From positions 1-13,245 of the forward strand of contig CABPSV020000568.1 of the NCBI GenBank assembly GCA_902459845.2: 13,245 nt of DNA, read 5' to 3'. Position numbers and translations under genes: made by a program. Source of the stretch: Hepatocystis sp. ex Piliocolobus tephrosceles. Taxonomy: Eukaryota > Apicomplexa > Aconoidasida > Haemosporida > Plasmodiidae. Numbering within the stretch: the first letter of the stretch is position 1; each line of letters begins with the position of its first letter. A model generated the notes under the pieces. The model ran no database searches. It was given only the letters and a program-made list of their open reading frames with translations, and was not told the DNA's origin. This document shows positions 12,001-13,245 of this stretch, in pieces.

Positions 12001-12163
12001 TACTCAATAACTTAAAGAACCTGGTTCTACTTACAACAACTAATTCAGACACATGATATTTGCTCTTATCTGGAAAATCATCAAGTATATTTCCTAATTC
12101 ATCTGAAATCAACTTTTTCTCATTTTCCCCTATATTTTCACATAAAGAGTATATGTAGTTCAT
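1..12163 (-). CDS. Giant Plasmodium-type protein of unknown function, 5' part (at least 4,054 residues; 3' end beyond window)
   Basis: One frame is open from the ATG at 12163-12161 to the left edge, with no stop in 4,054 codons and no intron needed. The start is the first ATG after an in-frame TAA at 12322-12320. Codons are strongly A/T-ending. The protein alternates hydrophobic helical blocks (about residues 1-165, 1147-1301, 1806-2075, 2180-2290, 2871-2954, 3089-3279, 3809-4021) with two beta-rich stretches (about 713-955 and 3405-3608), Asn/Lys/Ser-rich linkers and tandem peptide repeats. There is no N-terminal signal peptide and no convincing membrane helix, so it is probably cytosolic or nuclear; Lys/Arg clusters at about 1360-1382 and 2157-2168 could be nuclear signals. 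Isolated CxxC pairs occur at 1579-1582, 2051-2054 and 3325-3328. No catalytic motif is recognised. Size and helical-repeat character would suit a giant HECT-type E3 ligase or other scaffold, but that is a guess. That the gene is real is near certain; its function is unknown. Confidence 0.93.
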   Translation of the reverse strand, partial: MNYIYSLCENIGENEKKLISDELGNILDDFPDKSKYHVSELVVVSRTRFFKLLSNYGEFLLLESSSRVINSYENILLLLHKAKIFERFFKCLQIKNDNLNIKKNFEKDILMFINYLEEEKKKHYDNLSKIMIKFIITAVSKNNSFLENKLLYNELENKTSFDTATTQTVTQKEEKAFSDSNACQSLKINDSTDDIWKQNSNTKDELDILIEPFNELEDYEDYLFNILNKMDSTSWKDKKHEEYLKMISLNDEMVHEDDSSNSSSASIETLDNNKRNLSNITKIKTNNTLLLPKHLKNVRNSIYSYQSKSKMEVKYMVEQAMSDNLKTTLFKTGKIKSEMIPSPNYVKYWPYTNNNSLSRFDDSALMPDMILKFFNIQNSSASAFKYDSPNNANPYNASPYNASPYNASPYNASPNCTIQNNVNTRVSPFEYHVNYYDIMKLILKGINAIPIENEEINMLLTFLSNRERQNYYLMNNNKNNLVDMQFDANSNNKKYNYSILPLDAYSNTNKICKEILKYAISNHDLVLTLKTMDTFLELVLYKNSLKDIVYFLNTIGEYIIIPYLTYELNVSGKNRSYNNRESSMNQMDEINQINGTSQMNGANGEYFRPNIETWQNRYIPHSNNQHIYENGNENGNENDNKNGNENGNESRSFNYTNFHKVLCRIPLHEYQSLQLLQLYSLHYPMFFKINDKPQRCLKNCLRPCEYYSNTLPTYGSYIFQFSVVFEIDNSIKVLDEHGSKCKILFQLSEDDNDKNNQLDIDVTSSEDNKVNNFLEINFIQNHMYTKIIKHTQLGNNMKEKEGEMFSNVKQNSYQTNDKKYSNYIIRDKVFSNDNNSSSNYYNCNNTTNKHINVYDVTNMNTIVFDILVDQGCYNNDSSDGNMAENDHTDIVIYSNGKYLLSTCVKKGSVCLGGNSSVDKGNKSDKSDKSDKSGKSDNDKLVLNNSIRLKVFTSRTCVAEFPKEFNCSSTFVNELINRKLILDNNKNFLLKNHINIIEFYNKVSTALNRYIYRFYDWNHSDHKNKIKKEYVCLSYNNVDIYTFEVLIKFIENNNKILRRLSKLARSCLEVEYIGTGVREECVGASVVEEYIGASVGGECVRSAAITECPNGLVATNNEHSNSYNNGKSYSNVSFAKYRQYLYEWNKMSDAHNYALSILKLYLKSDINTTNNDIIENNDNFYSLAERLMVCFLKIIKLKTPFINKKDFYTDSNYEIEELDTNGTLWLLRRNVYQILLEGDKIIISNIFLRISIKIILKLLKFFSINNNLDSDMILNVLNSLESKGILGIIMKRLLSKPYKNSSQKDNSSDFIINKNGYSPESATMNTANTLLSSSYSNSTLNSTSSELLYEINMSIDNIVEKKKKRKYYEENKQEIERYWKRKKNSKCRILDSTHLGAFVDELIFLINEQTNNSINVSSVQPMNEYDFYAETKSCYFVHKLFSFYKHTSDNEEIDTSTPYDYYFNIINQIQQKNNSVGNASEIASIFLRGIVLMLTTYILAITNKYEYSKNFVYEPVIPFYNLHAEMSKMDRDEDNRKIVSRSSINWRNGISNIHNHCDDVTESYTNKIPTNKINPFFNTCHNCLTDNRISNKYNSSINNTSSYKTYPNYINDRDSVLENGHSRNYDTMHNFYESNNKLWVPLDSSETPGLIDDLVSNSDDTNLSLCKHNSNSNNSGFFSEISHTKLDSINSKNEKNERKEKNAKKNNNNTRSNNKNKSVICHQYCYNSDDSDEFYVRRKLEDVYENEEDSTINFKAQLNQIVHKMSKKLKCGENGNNGENSKYSQVKKLKELKKIKKKLIQYNNDSKKLNFIFSLLEEILKIMLGVGLRVLSTISHHYLYENNGIFKFIHLFGSKVTQNELNNGEKATLFQSCYNIAKPQNLTLLQSCNFVTNGIIPCLAYVTNILADNKTTNYFYIKELKNYFSFKMALNIWPMFLKITLQSLLTSRNLTYEMSIHKDSLHPLANCCMSITTLATHFLTYFTIMSDKLSIYEIHVNMSKYLKSNSGTTNNSYPIPLILVNAAKYIRIASKKNKYYDFEKAIRTILLQLTDCSVCDYENYVFNHYVLPQSVSSFLSVTKNINKQGNTHNLYSGLSKKIPTSELCGKNVLNASKSWGKTSMQANFIPSGYVDKNCLSNDLVNSNEYSKHMKECEEQNKMKKKKKTKRKTIFNTEEVSNMHKKQKNIEFVYKLMSNDKEAVSFLGTHYNVFHKNFERAQIALVAVFLYLTGYNHSNRTECLNKNYSEHVYTKEQKDDILINEILEIKKIKIACNLARLGVIDLISKSQTNHQKQNNQCASSSSQFQVSDEKQLEKSMEFSESEIREFEEFSVTISNALYKAFGTNKKLNNTVHRSLDELELYKRKAAENKRNKESKELLVDEKKKNGVKYDSNDDIEKDANSFNKMIPSGTNTLMGDVEKNGLLHNTNNNNCFNISNESITVDLIKKKREKQINKIIKKCEWITQTYPFGLCPIIVNNTFSHEWDEQIVFMRRDSYNIPTTIRKIYPDRSDYYIIQEAATVPTFASSYFKTNVSSSCYLEQFYKHKNKIDDKLQCMQFSTENIFNKVATKNMYLLKRLLKTYKRNVSFNESNNVQIKYDNTIAITNDKNINIYLNNRKISNESNSYQNYDNSYYYNYDLNGYTNYNHVDKNSESSDNRLLVQEDGSIGGGQNGSSNDGGHTGSSNDGGHNNECDSHMNGKLWVNNNTLTSNSFAQNIKTGVKMQNDNNMTNYKHIIPPFSFKNNEANSLLFQNATCTNSSSNSSMNGVNNNTICNNTNDKTMGINHLFDYDRNTSALNLIDMHNGNYQQEMVKFGKNTENVSNMRNLVLTNSEEILNNSSNNNTDQTSIGKNSSNCSNSNDGKQNVLSEEYINNCKLFTNLETIPIQQFLDQAIDVKNFPQLNEILNFLIDDINLGTVLKLIRIEQLTFLCRYLIGRSVKSMLCAGIFGEIKNPLINMNKNNNLCLNTCSEMDRYKHNHNSDNTSENKKVVKTKQSIENSNIDSNDNNVNDKLSLHVTSPTLKYKNATLRNNNNRSSSSRNKTHLCKNKNKKAIFELLREKSNKSTQWPVMLDILVPTSSRRGKNVNECNKMLCNVFDPCLFSVQNYGWMLFKLLHIIIIKFRNTTPLQNVLTGINVNNENKPNIINGSNNILNKSGNNVYMVKDNLFCYNNLLEQPMEHALSFTLTDITKSICIWYLKYNRKMIMNYFNFSRIIKNSMNTLWIESILRLISLQICLRVKPLNDSRYVVPFLYHMLTICQPLLREVHLNLEDLRKKILINSKKKKTCLNNKKKKHLGNKKKSFSGFNNENYLVDSTNHSYNYNRVLTCSHCHKAIKYSKLNKNNHQVYIINEPTKNVQKIRSKENVISVGSSSKKSYKNNTVKKNLCDIKGYIHSEQLQKKKKQIKKKVFKIISYNSSENENEHEVVLDNVIIGVVIYHEVLTKTDNNENKEYTTKTKSQILQNLKGFTIKNEYISENNYYALCVQQYKNSLTYTLPLKKLSKYVNYTTDTNICTQSTLDKSNGCYWSVIGEPVCNVYGNAKVISDVQLEICSNKNGTTSTRKHYFKKNNYELDISIKTDTKDVVVNVWVKKKAIVINKEIIECVNNCTTPESLSSSFTNNKKKKQKISKSLKKSNILSQTKHNNGGKLSFATNGEERNDASDSSGCSGSSSSLGSSASSSSFCTCHQFIVRGYERSGDNLGNNVSNSLDDNLDDNLDEFFDSKRDSHSSATYSSSNSSHSSNNIRTLERDAEKDAKKNAEKDTERDAEKDAERDAEKGAENDIEKSTEKSAEWTDTQDNESIKHDVNENLNYKKLKLISWNLIKTVLWGILVSGENIEVDNTDYDMNESNTKYINRKFCKLSDDTIYGPHNYNKLKTEFNSLQRTSLIESVLKMIMSVLIKLCNIVIIYKHLTRNNKKSLYFIIGNIKITQQQVKECEQLINHFMHILINCVQKSATGAVILLKCFLFSQDNPTSHFKKLRTCNINCNLYKLITECIKKAVNHSDEISIFFNQFYNKNILSNGIINSSNSNISNNSSNISSISNSNNNVSSSNNNV
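2..100 (-). repeat. Asn/Ser low-complexity tract cut by the window edge (residues 4022-4054)
   Basis: Thirty-three residues, nearly all Asn or Ser with a few Ile and Val, coded by AAT, AAC and AGT triplets. It is a typical Plasmodium Asn-rich insert and shows no fixed unit. The frame is still open at the edge. Confidence 0.85.
101..740 (-). other. Helical block near the left edge (residues 3809-4021)
   Basis: Segments such as LISWNLIKTVLWGILVSG, SVLKMIMSVLIKLCNIVIIY, INHFMHILINCV and GAVILLKCFLF are helix-length and hydrophobic with polar turns between them. Few Asn runs occur. This is a further solenoid-like block, which implies that the folded architecture continues past the window edge. 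Confidence 0.4.
794..928 (-). repeat. 12-bp tandem repeat encoding EKDA/ERDA units, about 8 clear copies plus degenerate ones
   Basis: From residue 3746 the protein repeats Glu-Lys/Arg-Asp-Ala every four residues to about 3778, with decaying copies (EKST, EKSA) to about 3790. The strict alternation of acidic and basic residues at i and i+1 with Ala every fourth position would favour a charged single helix. The copies use AAG and AGG beside the otherwise preferred AAA, and the array is visibly less A/T-rich than its surroundings. Confidence 0.92.
1019..1078 (-). repeat. 12-bp tandem repeat, 5 copies, encoding (D/N)(N/S)(L/V)(D/G/S) units
   Basis: Five in-frame 12-bp units encode DNLG, NNVS, NSLD, DNLD and DNLD (residues 3696-3715). 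The copies grow more alike and more acidic toward the C-terminal end, which suggests amplification from that side. An acidic EFFD motif follows directly. Confidence 0.82.
1127..1189 (-). repeat. Ser-rich low-complexity tract (residues 3659-3679)
   Basis: Twenty-one residues made almost wholly of Ser with a few Gly, Ala, Leu, Cys and Asp, coded mostly by AGT and TCT in irregular hexamer-like units. It is probably disordered and open to phosphorylation. It begins the repeat-dense stretch that runs to base 794. Confidence 0.8.
1340..1951 (-). other. Second beta-rich block (residues about 3405-3608)
   Basis: Short alternating hydrophobic strands such as VVLDNVIIGVVIYHEV, FTIKNEYI, YYALCVQQY, YWSVIGEPV and VISDVQLEI, with VVVNVWVKKKAIVI near the end, suggest a beta-sandwich or barrel. 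A CSHC pair lies upstream at 3325-3328, too far away to be an obvious part of it. I recognise no family. Fold class is inferred from residue pattern only. Confidence 0.35.
2327..2899 (-). other. Helical block (residues 3089-3279)
   Basis: This block contains NYGWMLFKLLHIIIIKF, a short Asn-rich insert (about 3125-3155), and then HALSFTLTDITKSICIWYLKY, TLWIESILRLISLQICL and VVPFLYHMLTICQPLLREV. Spaced hydrophobics with charged turns suggest a solenoid. A Lys-rich tail (residues 3274-3302) follows, built on A-rich codons including a T12 run at 2291-2302. Confidence 0.4.
3302..3553 (-). other. Helical block (residues 2871-2954)
   Basis: A compact stretch with helix-length Leu/Ile-rich segments: TIPIQQFLDQAIDV, LNEILNFLIDDINLGTVLKL and IEQLTFLCRYLIG. 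It follows the Asn-rich linker and precedes another Asn/Ser/Lys linker at about 2955-3060. The pattern resembles one or two solenoid repeats. No family is recognised. Confidence 0.4.
4109..4180 (-). repeat. 27-bp tandem repeat, 2 full copies plus part, encoding GSSNDGGH-type units
   Basis: Two 27-bp units (4109-4135 and 4136-4162) encode GSSNDGG followed by HT or HN, preceded by a partial Gly-rich copy (residues 2662-2685). Glycine and GGC/GGT codons are enriched compared with the rest of the protein. The copies are near-identical, so the duplication is fairly recent. It lies within the long Asn-rich linker. Confidence 0.85.
4420..4810 (-). other. Ordered segment rich in aromatic residues (residues about 2452-2581)
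   Basis: A low-repeat stretch containing CEWITQTYPFGLCPIIV, SHEWDEQIVFMRRD and YYIIQEAATVPTFASSYF. High Trp, Tyr, Phe and Pro content with few Asn runs suggests a folded region. I recognise no family. It is followed by a long Asn/Tyr-rich linker that runs to about residue 2870. Confidence 0.35.
5330..5612 (-). other. Conserved-looking segment around a hydrophobic helix (residues about 2180-2290)
   Basis: The segment includes AVSFLGTHYNVFHKNFERAQ followed by a hydrophobic run ending in LYLTG, a polar insert, and then IKIACNLARLGVIDLISK. It has low Asn content and looks constrained. I have a weak impression of similarity to helical segments found in giant HERC/HECTD4-type E3 ligases, but I cannot test this here and do not rely on it. 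The next stretch to about residue 2450 is Lys/Glu/Asn-rich linker. Confidence 0.3.
5660..5695 (-). other. Poly-lysine cluster on a 16-base homopolymer (residues 2157-2168)
   Basis: MKKKKKKTKRKT is encoded across an uninterrupted T16 run on the plus strand (5677-5692), the longest homopolymer inside the ORF. The peptide fits a monopartite nuclear signal or a basic linker. Because the run is frame-critical, a single miscounted base would break the ORF; the frame is intact as given. Confidence 0.5.
5939..6748 (-). other. Long helical block (residues 1806-2075)
   Basis: About 270 residues with few Asn runs and dense Leu/Ile/Phe/Tyr spacing, including FSLLEEILKIMLGVGLRVL, CNFVTNGIIPCLAYVTNIL, ALNIWPMFLKITLQSLL and CMSITTLATHFLTYF. 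It is the longest well-behaved block in the window and therefore a good region for homology search. Several segments are hydrophobic enough to suggest membrane helices, but they carry buried charges and lie in a repeated helical context, so a solenoid core is preferred. A CSVC motif sits near its end (2051-2054). Confidence 0.45.
7030..7600 (-). other. Low-complexity Asn/Ser/Lys-rich linker with one CxxC (residues about 1522-1711)
   Basis: A long polar stretch rich in Asn, Ser, Asp and Lys, probably disordered. It contains a TCHNC motif (Cys 1579 and Cys 1582) and a charged KNEKNERKEKNAKK segment followed by an Asn run. No partner CxxC lies close enough to form an obvious zinc finger. It separates the hydrophobic segment near residues 1477-1518 from the helical block at 1806-2075. 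Confidence 0.6.
8018..8089 (-). other. Basic cluster, possible bipartite nuclear localisation signal (residues 1359-1382)
   Basis: EKKKKRK at 1359-1365 and WKRKK at 1378-1382 are separated by about a dozen residues, which is the spacing of a classical bipartite nuclear signal. Lys-rich runs are common in A/T-rich Plasmodium proteins, so this may be compositional. A charged helix joining two blocks is the alternative. Confidence 0.3.
8261..8725 (-). other. Helical block, armadillo/HEAT-like pattern (residues 1147-1301)
   Basis: This stretch carries several Leu/Ile-rich segments of helix length separated by short polar turns, including ALSILKLYL, ERLMVCFLKIIKL, LWLLRRNVYQILLE and ISIKIILKLLKFF. 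The pattern fits alpha-solenoid repeats of a scaffold. No Asn run longer than three residues interrupts the core helices. It starts soon after the GC-richer minisatellite. Family identity is not established. Confidence 0.4.
8867..8962 (-). repeat. 27-bp GC-richer minisatellite encoding nine-residue units with Tyr/Cys alternation
   Basis: About three and a half in-frame 27-bp units encode variants of EEYIGASV (residues 1068-1099). Units alternate between EYIG and ECVG cores, so Tyr and Cys exchange at one position. The DNA is clearly richer in G and C than everything around it, with GCG, GGC, GAG and GTC codons that are rare elsewhere in the ORF. There is no Asn or Lys bias inside the array. 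Slippage or gene-conversion-driven composition change is likely; transfer from elsewhere is not needed to explain so short a stretch. Confidence 0.88.
9299..10027 (-). other. Beta-rich block, possible laminin-G/concanavalin-like fold (residues about 713-955)
   Basis: Strand-like segments occur in an order that suggests a jelly-roll: TYGSYIFQFSVVFEID at about 713-728, then KCKILFQL, LEINFIQNH, NTIVFDILVD at about 860-869, DIVIYSNGKYLLST at 889-902 and SIRLKVF near 945. The hydrophobic-aromatic opening strand and the late IYSNGK motif resemble the layout of laminin-G/concanavalin-like domains, where an 'xYxNG' strand is typical. Two low-complexity inserts interrupt it (about 797-855 and 905-940), as is common in Plasmodium proteins. 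The fold assignment is inference by eye and could be wrong. Confidence 0.3.
9356..9400 (-). repeat. 9-bp tandem repeat, 5 copies, encoding KSD tripeptides
   Basis: Five in-frame AAA-AGC-GAY units encode Lys-Ser-Asp, with one unit changed to Lys-Ser-Gly (residues 922-936). AGC is used for every Ser here, unlike the AGT/TCT preference elsewhere, which points to recent slippage from a single unit. The array lies in a loop-like insert within the beta-rich block and is probably surface-exposed. Confidence 0.88.
10217..10279 (-). repeat. 12-bp tandem repeat encoding NGNE units
   Basis: Sixty-three bases encode 21 residues (629-649) made of four-residue NGNE units, one of them altered to NDNK. The DNA unit is GAA AAT GGT AAT. 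It lies in the linker just before the beta-rich block. The shifted reading of the same strand gives a Met/Lys-rich repeat peptide, which is a by-product of the periodicity and not a gene. Confidence 0.9.
10358..10411 (-). repeat. 18-bp degenerate tandem repeat, 3 copies, six-residue units
   Basis: Three in-frame 18-bp units encode NQMDEI, NQINGT and SQMNGA (residues 585-602). The units share a polar-Gln-Met/Ile-Asn/Asp core and have diverged in their last two residues, so the duplication is old or under little constraint. The array sits in an Asn-rich linker a short way before the next repeat. Confidence 0.75.
10922..10996 (-). repeat. 15-bp tandem repeat, 5 copies, encoding YNASP pentapeptides
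   Basis: Five head-to-tail 15-bp units, in frame with the giant ORF, encode NNANP followed by four YNASP copies (residues 390-414). The copies differ at third positions (GCA AAT against GCA AAC contexts), and the copy nearest the N terminus also carries two amino-acid changes, so the array is not freshly amplified. Each of the four main copies holds a Ser-Pro step, a possible proline-directed phosphorylation site. The style recalls tetrapeptide and pentapeptide repeats of Plasmodium antigens, but this protein shows no secretory signal. Confidence 0.92.
11670..12163 (-). other. N-terminal helical block (residues 1-165)
   Basis: The first 165 or so residues are free of long Asn runs. They carry regularly spaced Leu, Ile and Phe with charged residues between, for example LLSNYGEFLLLE followed by ILLLLHKAKIFERFFKCL. 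This looks like a bundle of amphipathic helices. It is followed at about residues 165-300 by an acidic, Ser/Asn-rich linker that is probably disordered. I recognise no family. The helical reading comes from residue pattern only. Confidence 0.45.
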
Positions 12164-12195
12164 TTTTTTTCGGAACAAACATATAAAATAACCAT
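12160..12195 (-). promoter_or_regulatory. 11-codon upstream ORF whose stop overlaps the main start (ATGA)
   Basis: An ATG at 12195-12193 opens an 11-residue frame (MVILYVCSEKK) that ends with TGA at 12162-12160. The stop shares two bases with the giant gene's ATG (12163-12161), giving ATGA. Such an overlap is the geometry that allows termination and reinitiation at the main start. Upstream ORFs are common in Plasmodium leaders, so it could be chance. It matters only if the transcript start lies upstream of 12195. Confidence 0.4.
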
Positions 12196-12319
12196 CAAAA
12201 AAATGGGTGACGTAAACGGCCACAAAAGAAAAAATAAAATAAAATAAGCAACTACAAAAAAAATAAAAAATAAAAAAACGAAGATAAAAATAGATATTAT
12301 AAAATTTAGATAGACAATT

Positions 12320-12358
12320 TTATTGACAAAAAAAATGACAAAACATAGAATATAACAT
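12320..12358 (-). promoter_or_regulatory. 12-codon upstream ORF in the main frame
   Basis: An ATG at 12358-12356 opens a 12-residue frame ending at TAA 12322-12320. It is in the same frame as the giant ORF and its stop is the last in-frame stop before the main ATG. It therefore confirms that the main start cannot be moved further upstream without splicing. A regulatory role is possible but unproven. Confidence 0.3.
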
Positions 12359-12666
12359 ATATATACAAAGTGATAGTTAAAAATAGTTATCAAACTACAT
12401 GTATATATTCATTTCCTATTTTAATAACTTAGAACAGCAAATTAAAATTTAGCACGTGTCATTAACAATACGATAAATTGTTGTGATCAATATATTTTAA
12501 TGCTCGTGTAAAAAAATATATTTTGTGTTTTAATCTTCACACTATTTTAGAGTAAGAACATTAAAAATACGTAGAAAGAAAACAACAAAAATGTTACGAT
12601 GTAAAAATGTAAACATACACATGAACAAAAAAAATTTGCATATGTATGTTAATAAATGTATAAAAC

Positions 12667-12683
12667 AAAAAAAAAAAAAAAAA
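12667..12683. repeat. A17 homopolymer tract
   Basis: Seventeen A residues run without a break, about 500 bases upstream of the giant gene's ATG and directly before the 41-bp tandem repeat. Tracts of this length are typical of Plasmodium intergenic DNA and disfavour nucleosomes. Confidence 0.9.
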
Positions 12684-12685
12684 TT

Positions 12686-12792
12686 ACAAAATATAGTTAA
12701 CAAATATTTAAAAATAAAAAAAAAGAACAAAATATAGTTAACAAATATTTAAAAATAAAAAAAAAGAACAAAATATAGTTAACAAATATTTA
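12686..12792. repeat. 41-bp tandem repeat, about 2.6 copies
   Basis: Two full units start at 12686 and 12727, and a third, partial unit starts at 12768 and stays identical for 25 bases. Each unit carries two short palindromes, GTTAAC and AAATATTT, and an A-rich tail (AAAAATA followed by A-runs). The copies are nearly perfect, so the array is young. It lies 520-630 bases upstream of the giant gene's start. Confidence 0.92.
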
Positions 12793-13013
12793 GACATAAA
12801 ATGGTAAACAAAACATTATTATTTTTTCGATTTGTTTGACATCATGATAAATATCATTTTAAACATATAACAATGTATTCATATGTAACTTTATTGTGTA
12901 ATGAAAAACAAATGATTTTACAAGTGTAAAATTTATATATACATAATATGTCACTGTCTTCTTCAAAACAAAAAAACAACAATATAGTTCTTTATTTTCA
13001 AAAGACGTTACAA

Positions 13014-13018
<5 letters not shown>

Positions 13019-13073
<55 letters not shown>
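13019..13073. repeat. (AT)27 microsatellite
   Basis: A pure AT dinucleotide run of 27 units, about 860 bases upstream of the giant gene's start. It is likely to vary in length between isolates and may be misjudged in length by sequencing. Confidence 0.97.
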
Positions 13074-13077
<4 letters not shown>

Positions 13078-13245
13078 ATGTATTGATAAATTAATTTTTA
13101 AATGTGTGTGTTTAATAATAGATTATGTGTGTAAAAGTGTGCAGTGTATAAAATCAATGCACAATACAAATGTTAAATATTTTTTTTTAAATGATATACA
13201 TAAATAAATTCATATATATATATCATTTGTTTATTTTTTTAATTT

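Larger units (their letters stand above)
12164..13245. promoter_or_regulatory. 5' flank of the giant gene: leader and probable promoter, no other gene seen
   Basis: About 1.1 kb of DNA markedly richer in A/T than the coding region, with frequent stops in every frame and no ORF of convincing codon use. It holds two upstream ORFs, an A17 tract, a 41-bp tandem repeat and the AT microsatellite. Poly(dA:dT) tracts of this kind are usual in Plasmodium promoters, where they exclude nucleosomes. No TATA box or transcription start can be placed with confidence. Confidence 0.6.

Noticed and set aside
12160..12393. 77-residue hydrophobic minus-strand frame ending at the giant gene's start
   Set aside because: Its first codon is TTG (12393-12391), not ATG, and the Phe/Ile-rich product follows from A/T composition. 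Only its last 11 codons begin with ATG, and these are listed as an upstream ORF.
12542..12730. 62-residue minus-strand frame in the flank
   Set aside because: It is Phe-rich because it reads poly(A) tracts and part of the 41-bp repeat. It has no coding-like codon use and no recognisable protein.
13019..13073. AT microsatellite as a centromere or replication origin
   Set aside because: Plasmodium centromeres are kilobase-scale and more than 97% A/T. A 55-bp AT run is ordinary intergenic sequence here.

Overview
This window reads as nuclear DNA from a malaria parasite (Plasmodium). The grounds are composition and style: it is very A/T-rich, with codons ending mostly in A or T. The encoded protein is full of Asn, Lys and Ser runs and short tandem peptide repeats between conserved-looking helical blocks. 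The non-coding flank is richer still in A/T, with long poly(A) tracts and an (AT)27 microsatellite. The species cannot be fixed from sequence alone; a non-falciparum human, simian or avian Plasmodium is possible.

The layout is simple. One enormous open reading frame fills about 92% of the window on the minus strand. Its ATG lies at 12163-12161. I read it codon by codon to base 2 and found no stop, which gives 4,054 complete codons and a protein that continues past the left edge. The remaining right-hand kilobase (12164-13245) is the 5' flank: leader, probable promoter, two short upstream ORFs, a 41-bp tandem repeat, an A17 tract and the AT microsatellite. I see no second gene, RNA gene, mobile element or CRISPR array.

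I do not recognise the giant protein by name. It looks like a multi-block intracellular scaffold. Helical blocks of armadillo/HEAT character lie around residues 1-165, 1147-1301, 1806-2075, 2180-2290, 2871-2954, 3089-3279 and 3809-4021. Two stretches look beta-rich (about 713-955 and 3405-3608), and the first has a laminin-G/concanavalin-like order of strands. Low-complexity linkers and at least eight in-frame peptide repeat arrays (units of 3, 4, 5, 6 or 9 residues) separate them. This layout would suit the N-terminal part of one of the giant apicomplexan E3 ligases or scaffolds, whose catalytic domain would lie beyond the left edge. That assignment is inference only.

Nothing here is a multi-gene system. 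The points most worth following are the identity of the giant protein, the overlapping ATGA arrangement of an upstream ORF with its start codon, the GC-richer nine-residue minisatellite, and the fast-evolving peptide repeats.
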